Below, piece by piece: positions 1-4,660 of a stretch of DNA of 5,164 bases. A model generated the notes under the pieces. The model did not search any database. It saw only the letters and a program-made list of their open reading frames with translations, and had not been told where the DNA came from. The stretch lies in assembly GCA_019247235.1 (NCBI GenBank), contig JAFAPG010000951.1, forward strand, positions 1 through 5,164. Direction: 5' to 3'. How positions within the stretch are numbered: position 1 is the first letter of the stretch; each line of letters opens with the position of its first letter. This stretch comes from Acidobacteriota bacterium. Lineage in GTDB: Bacteria; Acidobacteriota; Terriglobia; Terriglobales; Acidobacteriaceae. The translations under genes were made by a program, and so were the position numbers.

Positions 1-6
1 ACGAAA

Positions 7-303
7 TTACCAAGCCTTTCGCAACCCCTCAAGTCCGCGAAGATAATCCTCCTCCTCGATCCGACTTTCAACTCCAAATTCAGTCAGCATAGACATCATT
101 TGCCCGATGGGAAGACCGGCAATTTCAGCAGCTCTTCCGAGAGAAGCTTCGCCATTCCGATAGCGCTCGACTGCGAGCATGATTCTGCCGCGAGTGACCA
201 TGTCCCGCACCGTCTTGGAAAAATCACTCCTCTGTTCTTTAGTGAATTCGTTCAAGAATTCGAAATTCTCACGATCCATGCGGATGCTCATTGTTTTCGT
301 CAT
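7..303 (-). CDS. UPF0175-type antitoxin (VapB-like partner of the PIN toxin)
   Basis: This 98-aa protein is the probable antitoxin and DNA-binding autorepressor of the PIN toxin encoded just before it. Residues about 4-36 (TMSIRMDRENF through KTVRDMVTRG) look like a ribbon-helix-helix strand followed by two helices, which would bind DNA. Residues about 41-77 (VERYRNGEASLGRAAEIAGL) match the UPF0175 core, a small helix-turn-helix-like unit found in many VapB-like antitoxins. The acidic and basic C-terminus (about 78-98) may wrap the toxin. The ATG overlaps the toxin stop codon in an ATGA, so expression is probably by translational coupling; no separate RBS is needed. The gene ends with TAA 6 bp from the window edge and is complete. 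The family call rests on motif recall; the pairing with a PIN protein strengthens it. The antitoxin role is inferred. Confidence 0.82.
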   Translation of the reverse strand: MTKTMSIRMDRENFEFLNEFTKEQRSDFSKTVRDMVTRGRIMLAVERYRNGEASLGRAAEIAGLPIGQMMSMLTEFGVESRIEEEDYLRGLEGLRKAW

Positions 304-803
304 GTTCGGAACTCCAATTTACGTTTCGCATCGTCTAGAATCCATTGTTTGTAGCGCCCGTGCTTCGCAAGTATCCTCAATTTGGTCAGAGCCTCCTCGA
401 GTGCCAAGAGCTGCTTCTCGTGCATTCGAATCAAGATGCCGATAGCGGTTGTGAATGGGAGTCCGAGCAGTTTGCACGCGTTTATCCCATTCTTATCATC
501 AATCCCCACGAGAATCGCCCTTTCCGACTGAGCCAAGACAATCGCCTCGGCTTCCCCCACGCCCAATCCAAAATCCCGCCGCAGCTTCATGACGAACTTT
601 CGGTCCTTCACGGCGCGCACGCTAATTTTTGACTCGTCAATGGCTTTCTGGATCGAGAGCGCATCTAGTGACTTTTTGACCGCGCAAGATTCCCGGGCCA
701 CTTCGGTCGGAACAGAAGCCTGAAAATCAACTGATTCTAGAAATGACCCAAGGACCTCGATCTTGGCGGTCAAGATCAGCGTCGAAGAGTCAAAGACGAT
801 CAT
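300..803 (-). CDS. PIN-domain toxin (VapC / DUF3368-like ribonuclease)
   Basis: This 167-aa protein is a probable PIN-fold endoribonuclease toxin. The acidic residues expected of the fold are present in order: Asp5 in VFDSSTLI, Glu38 in PTEVARES, Glu84/Glu86 in GVGEAEAIVLA, and Asp102/Asp103 in LVGIDDKNG. The stretch GINACKLLGLPFTTAIGIL (about 106-124) is the typical DUF3368-type segment after the last acidic pair. Length fits that family. Known PIN toxins cleave tRNA or rRNA; the target here cannot be told. It is the first gene of a two-gene operon and overlaps the antitoxin by 4 bp. The toxin-first order is the reverse of classical vapBC. The start is at 801-803; no Shine-Dalgarno sequence is visible in the very short leader, so translation may be weak or nearly leaderless. 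All key residues remain, so the toxin is probably active. Confidence 0.83.
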   Translation of the reverse strand: MIVFDSSTLILTAKIEVLGSFLESVDFQASVPTEVARESCAVKKSLDALSIQKAIDESKISVRAVKDRKFVMKLRRDFGLGVGEAEAIVLAQSERAILVGIDDKNGINACKLLGLPFTTAIGILIRMHEKQLLALEEALTKLRILAKHGRYKQWILDDAKRKLEFRT

Positions 804-804
804 A

Positions 805-829
805 TATTACATAGTATTACTACCGTAAT
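805..829. promoter_or_regulatory. Putative TA operator: TATTAC repeats and inverted GTAAT
   Basis: TATTAC occurs at 805-810 and again at 815-820, exactly one helical turn (10 bp) apart. An inverted half-site GTAAT follows at 825-829, so ATTAC-TACC-GTAAT (816-829) is a perfect 5-bp palindrome. The array lies between the toxin start and the -10 box and overlaps the latter. That is the usual placement for an operator bound by a ribbon-helix-helix antitoxin that represses its own promoter. The repeats are visible; the binding is inferred. Confidence 0.45.
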
Positions 830-833
830 TATA
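828..833 (-). promoter_or_regulatory. -10 box of the toxin-antitoxin operon
   Basis: The minus strand reads a perfect TATAAT here, about 25 bp upstream of the toxin ATG. At the normal 17-bp spacing the -35 position reads TTTCGT (851-856), which is a poor match. The start point would fall near 821, giving a leader of about 18 nt. The position is what one expects for the operon promoter, but it is a prediction only. Confidence 0.5.
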
Positions 834-1031
834 TCAGGACAGTGCCTAGTACGAAAGATGAAAAAGCAGCGAGGAACTAACGATTGTAATCTGCGAACCC
901 CCATCCTTAAATCGCCGAGTTGCGACGGCTTGACGCTGGATCCCTCTAACGGTTTACCGCTACGTTCTGTCTCCTTCGGTGCCATCCGTGGTCCTGCATG
1001 TTGTGGAATGAAGGATTTCACGCGGATTCAA

Positions 1032-1049
1032 GTCCTACCTGAGGAGCCA
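1032..1049 (+). repeat. tRNA-Asn 3'-end fragment, copy 1 (putative att scar)
   Basis: GTCCTACCTGAGGAGCCA can be laid onto the last 18 nt of a bacterial tRNA-Asn: end of the T-loop and T-stem (GTC CTAC), 3' acceptor strand CTGAGGA, discriminator G, and CCA. The preceding bases (GGATTCAA) still resemble a T-arm (GGTTCGA). The 60 bases further upstream lack the complementary TCCTCAG acceptor strand and a GTT anticodon arm, so this is not a complete tRNA gene. The identical sequence recurs at 1278-1295. The tRNA identity is from memory of tRNA-Asn sequences. Confidence 0.65.
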
Positions 1050-1170
1050 ATGGATGACCATTAGATGCGTGATAATCATCCACATTCTGAATGACAATCA
1101 ACCTCGTCAACGCTTGATCGTTCGAATGGATCAGGAATGTCAGGTACGCTTCGAGCGCTCATCGGCAGAG

Positions 1171-1191
1171 TCTGCAATCAATCTGCAATCA
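1171..1191 (+). repeat. Short tandem repeat TCTGCAATCA x2
   Basis: TCTGCAATCA is present at 1171-1180 and 1182-1191 with one base between them (period 11). It lies midway between the two tRNA-Asn fragments. Closely spaced short repeats near an att site can be integrase arm sites, but two copies of 10 bp are too little to claim that. Confidence 0.4.
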
Positions 1192-1277
1192 CTTAGCGTA
1201 ACCTGCTGCTTGCTGTGTACTTTCGATGCCGTCTGTGCTCTGTATGTACTTAAATCTACGCGTGACGGTGGCTTCGC

Positions 1278-1295
1278 GTCCTACCTGAGGAGCCA
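1278..1295 (+). repeat. tRNA-Asn 3'-end fragment, copy 2 (putative att site beside integrase)
   Basis: This is an exact 18-bp copy of the sequence at 1032-1049, in the same orientation, 246 bp further on. Upstream bases GGCTTCGC again resemble a degraded T-arm; no full tRNA cloverleaf precedes it. Its end lies only 14 bp from the tail of the integrase remnant (stop at 1310-1312). A tyrosine integrase next to a tRNA 3' fragment is the standard layout of an integrated genomic island, so this copy was probably the attachment site used by that integrase. Confidence 0.65.
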
Positions 1296-1309
1296 TTCCT
1301 TTGTTTAAT

Positions 1310-1790
1310 TTACGCGAGTGCTTCTCTTAGGTTCCCGAGCAAAACTCCAGAAGATTTTAGTGAAGTCTTCTTGGAAAACTCCGCGAAGACGGCACCGGTA
1401 CGCGAGTCTACCCCTCTGGGATGTGGTCCATGTCGACCTCGGCCGTGGTTTTGATTTGTTCATGGCGCAAGATTGTCTGAGCGTCTTTCATCGTACCGTG
1501 CTTCCGCAGATCAGTGCCAAGCGTGCGCCGTAGCACCTGGAATGTGCAGAGCTTGCGATCGATACCAAGCTGGTCCGCAATCGGCCAGATCTTCCACTTA
1601 AATTCTTGGCGCGAAAAGGAACCACTTTTCCTTTATTCCGGAGATGCTCCTTGGTGGGGAACATTAGAGCGTTCGTCGAAGTGTCGGAGCAAACCTAGCG
1701 CCAGGCTTCAATATAAGGTCTGACGCGGCGTGGGATCGGTATTGTTGCTCGACTGTCCTCGGTTCTTACCTTGCCCTCGTGGAGCTGTCC
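1310..1790 (-). pseudogene. Decayed tyrosine recombinase / integrase (C-terminal catalytic part)
   Basis: Reading the minus strand downward, pieces of a phage-type integrase appear in order across three frames. About 1778-1600 gives EGKVRTEDSRATIPIP, then EAWR, an in-frame TAG (1695-1697), then NALMFPT and NKGKVVPFRAKN. A shift near 1600 leads to KWKIWPIADQLGIDRK, TFQVLRRTLGTDLRKHG and AQTILRHEQIKTTAEVDMD, ending at TAG 1408-1410. A second shift gives a tail DSRTGAVFAEFSKKTS to TAA 1310-1312. The box-II Arg (RRT, codon 1528-1530) and His (LRHEQ) are present. The nucleophile position expected to read V-Y-M reads V-D-M (codon 1432-1434 is Asp), so even without the shifts it would be dead. The N-terminal arm/core-binding domain and the first catalytic Arg are missing; homology stops where the IS256 remnant begins. 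The tail sits 14 bp from a tRNA-Asn fragment. Confidence 0.82.
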
Positions 1791-2245
1791 CGGACCGGCG
1801 GCGGCGATTCAGACCGTGTGTCCCAGGGCTCGCCATCAGCGCTACTGGGTGCATAAGATGCGCAATCTCCTCGAGCACGTCCGGAAATGCGATTACGACT
1901 AGGTAAAACAAGGAGCACAAGCCATTTACCTGGCCGATAGCAGAGCTCAAGCGGTCGCCAGCTTTCGCCGCTTCCAGGTCTCGTTGATGAGCCAATATGG
2001 TTCTATGGTGGGCCGGCTGCAGCAGGATCTCCCCGAGTTGCTCGTGCTTCGCTTTGCCGCGGAGATTGTGGCGGAAGTTGCTACCACCAACGTGATCGAG
2101 CGTTGTTTTTGTGGAATCCGGAGGAGAACTAGGCCGATGGTGTGCTTTGTGAATGTGGCCAGTGTCGAATCATTTGCTCCATTTTCAGCGTTTCAATTTG
2201 TAATGGAAAAACCACACCTTCAGACTTTTTATACACGCCGCTTGA
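1783..2245 (+). pseudogene. IS256 / mutator-family transposase remnant (C-terminal third)
   Basis: In frame with 1783 the plus strand reads CPGPAAAIQTVCPRARHQRYW, VHKMRNLLEHVRKCDYD, then TAG at 1900-1902, then GAQAIYLADSRAQAVASFRRF. About 2045-2080 shifts frame (FALPRRLWRKL), returns to TTNVIERCF (2083-2109), and continues RRRTRPMVCFVNV. It then shifts twice more: RIICSIF, then QRFNL-stop-WKNHT and RLFIHAA with the natural TGA at 2243-2245. TTNVIER carries the third (Glu) residue of the IS256-type DDE triad. The first two Asp residues and the whole N-terminal two thirds are missing. At least three frame changes and two internal stops make it non-functional. The left boundary coincides with the end of integrase homology near 1783-1790. 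The terminal inverted repeats were not identified. Confidence 0.85.
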
Positions 2246-2297
2246 CATCACCCGGCCCTTACGGAACTCGCAATATGATAACGGGTTGGTTCAAAAT

Positions 2298-2304
2298 AGG
2301 AGGT
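2298..2304 (+). promoter_or_regulatory. Ribosome binding site of the membrane protein gene
   Basis: AGGAGGT is a near-perfect Shine-Dalgarno sequence, 5 nt before a GTG codon at 2310-2312. It decides the start: the same frame is open further upstream through transposase debris, but no RBS precedes the ATG at 2142. Confidence 0.75.
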
Positions 2305-2309
2305 CTCCT

Positions 2310-2690
2310 GTGAACCGCCTCAGGCAAATCATTGTTGCCTTGTTGGGTCTGTTTTATGTCGGGCTGCTCTACCCCTTGTACGCCGATCTAAATAACAGCA
2401 AATGGCTCGTCCAAATGCATAACGAGGAATGCGAGCCGATGTTTATAACTTTCTTCGTCGCACTCGGAGTGTTCTTATTGCTGGCTGCTCGAAAGCCAAT
2501 TCAGTACAGACTCGTGATTGCTTTTGCAGCGTGGCACAGTCTGGCACATTCGACAACCATGGTCATCCAGACGATTGAAGCCTACAATCACGGCGTTCAT
2601 CGGGATTATAAGGACGTGATTATTTCCGCCATTATTGGCGTGGTGCTGCTAGTGCTTGTGCCGCCGAAAATCAAAGCGGAGGCAGGGTAG
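2310..2690 (+). CDS. Small four-helix membrane protein (DUF6632-like)
   Basis: This 126-aa protein of unknown function should sit in the cytoplasmic membrane. Four hydrophobic segments are visible: about 6-24 (IIVALLGLFYVGLLYPLY), 44-60 (MFITFFVALGVFLLLAA), 67-88 (LVIAFAAWHSLAHSTTMVIQ) and 103-118 (VIISAIIGVVLLVLVP). The first loop has an acidic motif NEECEP; helix 3 carries Trp75, His76 and His80. The C-terminus is basic (PPKIKAEAG) and probably cytoplasmic. The pattern recalls the DUF6632 family of small four-helix proteins; I am moderately sure of that and know no function for it. The GTG start follows AGGAGGT at ideal distance, 65 bp after the IS256 remnant. Codon use is ordinary and the frame is intact, in contrast to the wreckage to its left. 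No terminator is evident downstream, and no convincing promoter upstream. Confidence 0.82.
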   Translation: MNRLRQIIVALLGLFYVGLLYPLYADLNNSKWLVQMHNEECEPMFITFFVALGVFLLLAARKPIQYRLVIAFAAWHSLAHSTTMVIQTIEAYNHGVHRDYKDVIISAIIGVVLLVLVPPKIKAEAG

Positions 2691-3076
2691 TTAATTGACC
2701 GTGTCCATTCGCAAAAGACGGGTGCGATGGGGCCAATACTTTGGGGTTGTGATCGGCGCGAGCGGAGAAGACGCTACCGCAAGGAACTAGGACAGACACA
2801 AGCGCCTCCAGTCCCTAGATTTATCGTTTTACGGGGCCCGAGCGGCGCGCCGAAGCCAATATGGCTGGATTGCCTCTTCTCGGGTGGCGAAAGCACAGCG
2901 TGCTGTTAACGCGTTGATTGAACCGGGGTGCATTTTCATGATGCGCTTGTGATCTGACGATCATGAGGAATTTAGCTAAAAGCTACGACCCGCGTTGCCT
3001 TGTGAGCGGCCTAATCACTGTCCCATTCAAGCGTGTGTGAGTTCCTCAGACTCAATGTGATCTCGGGCCAGCTTGA
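2691..3076. other. Gene-less stretch, no recognised content
   Basis: I see no gene I can support in these 386 bases. A 60-codon frame starting at 2727 has no RBS and no known motif. Another plus frame (about 2740-2950) reads fairly protein-like but contains an internal TAG. There is a TGATC-N4-GATCA palindrome near 2949-2962, and no U-tract terminator after the membrane protein gene. It may be degraded coding DNA. Confidence 0.4.
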
Positions 3077-3457
3077 TTACACTTCGAGCGGCGGTGCGCT
3101 CTCCCTCTGCTGGGGCTGCAATTTGCAGGAGTCCCCGTCGGCCGAGATTGGCGTCAGGAATGCATCCTGGCTGCGCAATACATAATCCAGAGTCTGTGCG
3201 AGCTGTTCTGAGGTATAGCCGTCCTCGAATTGCATGGTCCGGAAACCAGAGGCTGAGGCTGAGTAGGAACAAATCAGATGCCAGACACCTCGGGTTGACG
3301 ATGACCAGATTTGCAGGAGATTGATACGCCTGCCGCGTCGAAGTCGAATTCAACGTGAATTTGGCTGTTCTGGCCGTCGGCAGTTAAGTTCGCACCAACT
3401 TTCGATGACCGCTGCTTGCAGTACTCGATCCAGAGGAAGGCGTTGCGGCCGATCCAT
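3077..3457 (-). pseudogene. Frame-disrupted hypothetical gene, unrecognised
   Basis: The minus strand carries a protein-like sequence split over two frames. The ATG at 3455-3457 (MDRPQRLPLDRV) follows a fair Shine-Dalgarno sequence (AAGGA), but this frame meets TGA at 3350-3352. The neighbouring frame reads RNAFLWIEYCKQ and LTADGQNSQIHVEFDFDAAG. Near 3325 coherence returns to the first frame: LQIWSSSTRGVWHLICSY, FRTMQFEDGYTSEQL and AQTLDYVLRSQDAFLTP, to TAA at 3077-3079. Two compensating shifts would restore 126 residues, with a beta-rich first half and a helical second half. The third codon positions of both pieces are GC-rich, as in real genes. I do not recognise the family. It could be a decayed gene or a live gene with two sequence errors. 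A perfect CRP-type site lies about 100 bp upstream of the ATG. Confidence 0.42.
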
Positions 3458-3547
3458 TTTATTTTCCTTTTTGCTTCTTGGCTCCACGAACGTGTCCAGC
3501 ATGGCAGACGAGGCCTGACGCGAAAAACGTACTACATCACCCACATC

Positions 3548-3563
3548 TGTGATTACGATCACA
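3548..3563. promoter_or_regulatory. CRP/FNR-type palindrome, site 1
   Basis: TGTGATTACGATCACA is an exact TGTGA-N6-TCACA palindrome, identical in its conserved positions to the enterobacterial CRP consensus. Its centre (3555.5) is about 98 bp upstream of the ATG of the disrupted minus-strand gene at 3457, or 53 bp upstream of a second possible ATG at 3500-3502. A Crp/Fnr-family gene lies in the same window. Confidence 0.55.
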
Positions 3564-3569
3564 TCCTTT

Positions 3570-3827
3570 AGGCGTAAGCGTTCAAGGGGAAACCGAGGCG
3601 CTCATGCTACGGCGGGTGTAGCACACAGCGTCACCGTTCCGACCACGGACTGCACGCGGGTGTGAGTAAGCACGGAAAGAAAGCCCCTGTCCCGCAGCGT
3701 GGGGTAAAGATCAAGTGAATTTCTCAATTTATCTGCAAGTAGCAAGCGACGGCCTGACTGTTCGAGCACGACGCAGGCAAGAGGGCTGAAGGAAATTGTC
3801 GATCGTCAACTGGAGGCTCGATCTCGC
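3570..3827. other. Intergenic stretch between the two minus-strand hypothetical genes
   Basis: No gene is supported here. One minus frame is free of stops for 67 codons (3602-3805), with a possible GTG at 3767-3769, and reads LEQSGRRLLLADKLRNSL and VQSVVGTVTL. It has no ATG, no RBS and no motif I can name with confidence. It could be a remnant or chance. Confidence 0.35.
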
Positions 3828-4214
3828 CTACGGCAGATGCGATTTCGGTGTTTCTTGCAGTGTTGCCTCAAGCTGGCGTATGTGCTCGTGCAGCCAACCG
3901 CGTAATGCTTCTTCTGACTCTGCTGTCGTCCCCCAGCGATAGAGCGAATCAACCGTCACTCCGTTGTTCGTGAGCTGGACGAACCGGCAGGGGACTTGCT
4001 CAGCGCGATCTGCCGGCAAAACAAATTCCATCAACCAGCAGTCCTCACATGCGTGGGGTCGGTCCTGATGAGAGAAATTGGGACAGCTCGGAGACTCCTC
4101 GAAAATGTAGGCTGCGCGCCACGGCCAGGGCAGACGGCACTTGTAGCCACCGCCGTCCAGAAAGGCAAGCTCTTCCTTAAGCAAGTTCAGAACGATTTTG
4201 CGATCTTTGTTCAT
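3828..4214 (-). CDS. Four-cysteine hypothetical protein
   Basis: This 128-aa soluble protein has no function I can name; it resembles a small hypothetical family I recall from Acidobacteriota. The N-terminal helix (NKDRKIVLNLLKEELAFLD) leads to a Pro/Trp-rich segment (LPWPWRAAYIF). A cysteine cluster follows: C-P-N-F, then H-A-C-E-D-C, then V-P-C, i.e. a C-x11-C-x2-C-x16-C arrangement with a nearby His, suited to a structural zinc site. The C-terminal part has LYRWGTTAESEEALRGWL and an amphipathic helix HIRQLEATLQE. An ATG at 4224-4226 is also in frame, but GGAG (4220-4223 on the minus strand) lies inside that extension, 5 nt before the ATG at 4212-4214, so I choose the latter. The frame is intact. 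A perfect CRP-type palindrome lies 73 bp upstream of the start. No signal peptide or membrane segment is visible. Confidence 0.8.
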   Translation of the reverse strand: MNKDRKIVLNLLKEELAFLDGGGYKCRLPWPWRAAYIFEESPSCPNFSHQDRPHACEDCWLMEFVLPADRAEQVPCRFVQLTNNGVTVDSLYRWGTTAESEEALRGWLHEHIRQLEATLQETPKSHLP

Positions 4215-4219
4215 GATGA

Positions 4220-4223
4220 CTCC
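4220..4223 (-). promoter_or_regulatory. Ribosome binding site deciding the start of the four-cysteine protein
   Basis: The minus strand reads GGAG (within GGGAGT), 5 nt before the ATG at 4212-4214. It falls inside the four-codon extension from the upstream ATG at 4224-4226, which itself has no RBS. Confidence 0.65.
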
Positions 4224-4277
4224 CATACGCAGGATTCCAAACTGCTGAAATCAGGGGTAGGATTGCGATCACCGCGG

Positions 4278-4297
4278 CTTGTGACGGAGATCACAAG
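4278..4297. promoter_or_regulatory. CRP/FNR-type palindrome, site 2
   Basis: CTTGTGACGGAGATCACAAG is a perfect 7-bp inverted repeat (CTTGTGA/TCACAAG) around six bases and contains an exact TGTGA-N6-TCACA core. It lies 73 bp upstream of the minus-strand four-cysteine gene and about 373 bp upstream of the plus-strand Crp/Fnr gene, in the intergenic region the two share. The spacing suits activation or repression of the minus-strand gene. No clear -10/-35 pair could be placed, so the direction of control is unknown. Confidence 0.6.
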
Positions 4298-4570
4298 GTA
4301 ATTTGCGACGTGCTCCTCAGGGACCAATAGGAGGAAAGTGCCCCGTCTTCTTCGTCTACTTCTTGGCGATTCGTCTATGCCATGAACACAGTTGAGGACC
4401 GTAAATTGTGGAACGCAACATGGACCTCACTCTGTGCGTCTACCGGGGAACCAAGAACCGGGAAGCCTACTGCCGAAGAGCAAGACCATAGCCGAAATCT
4501 CAGAATCACTCACTATCGTATGGGTCGCCCTCCGGCCCCATCCAGTATCAGCGCACATCGGCTGAGGTGC

Positions 4571-4586
4571 AGTGACCGAACTCACA
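4571..4586. promoter_or_regulatory. CRP/FNR-type palindrome, site 3 (putative autoregulatory site)
   Basis: AGTGACCGAACTCACA keeps the inner GTGA-N6-TCAC palindrome perfectly and differs from TGTGA-N6-TCACA at one outer base. Its centre is about 82 bp upstream of the ATG of the Crp/Fnr gene, where an autoregulatory site would be expected. A TTGAGT sequence starts 5 bp after the site (4591-4596), but no good -10 box follows at the right distance. Confidence 0.45.
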
Positions 4587-4649
4587 ATCATTGAGTACCT
4601 GGATCACTTCCCGACTTCGATGTTGGGCGTACGCTGTTGAGTTATGAGC

Positions 4650-4654
4650 AGGAG
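4650..4654 (+). promoter_or_regulatory. Ribosome binding site of the Crp/Fnr gene
   Basis: AGGAG sits 6 nt before the ATG at 4661-4663. The upstream ATG at 4644 is followed by a stop within seven codons, so this RBS sets the start. Confidence 0.7.
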
Positions 4655-4660
4655 CCTCGT

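Larger units (their letters stand above)
834..1309. other. Gene-less stretch carrying tRNA-derived att scars
   Basis: No reading frame here looks like a gene: the short frames on both strands have no recognisable motif and no convincing RBS. What it does hold is two 18-bp tRNA-Asn-like fragments (annotated separately), a short tandem repeat of TCTGCAATCA with 11-bp period (1171-1191), and a TGGATGA/TCATCCA inverted pair (1051-1057 and 1076-1082) directly after the first tRNA fragment. The stretch is best read as debris of past integrations. Confidence 0.5.
4302..4660. other. Divergent intergenic region, no gene supported
   Basis: This stretch lies between the minus-strand four-cysteine gene and the plus-strand Crp/Fnr gene. 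The 70-codon frame at 4382-4594 has no RBS and a low-complexity, non-protein-like composition. It contains CRP-type site 3 (4571-4586). It also has an isolated 10-bp match (GCTCCTCAGG at 4312-4321, reverse strand) to the tRNA-Asn fragment seen at the left of the window, probably chance. Confidence 0.45.

Noticed and set aside
975..1049. A complete tRNA-Asn gene ending at the first 18-bp repeat
   Set aside because: The expected 5' acceptor strand TCCTCAG, D-arm and GTT anticodon arm are absent in the 75 bases upstream; only the 3' end matches.
2242..2279. A TTGACA (2242-2247) / TATGAT (2274-2279) promoter for the membrane protein gene
   Set aside because: The spacer is 26 bp, far too long, and no -10-like hexamer lies at 16-18 bp; the TTGACA also overlaps the transposase stop.
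2142..2309. An N-terminal extension of the membrane protein from the ATG at 2142
   Set aside because: The extension is IS256 transposase debris read in the wrong frame, with no RBS; the GTG at 2310 has a near-perfect one.
2949..2962. A fourth CRP-type site around TGTGATCTGACGATCA
   Set aside because: Only one half-site fits the N6 spacing; the palindrome there has a 4-bp spacer and GATC arms instead of GTGA.
3073..3353. The overlapping plus- and minus-strand open frames over 3027-3353
   Set aside because: They are shadows of the coherent minus frame ending at 3077 and show no motif or RBS of their own.
3602..3805. A minus-strand open frame of 67 codons (BON-like impression in VVGTVTL)
   Set aside because: It has no ATG, no RBS and only a few residues of similarity; it is too weak to call a gene.
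4312..4321. A third tRNA-Asn fragment (CCTGAGGAGC on the minus strand)
   Set aside because: It is only 10 bp long, in the opposite orientation and without CCA; it can easily occur by chance.
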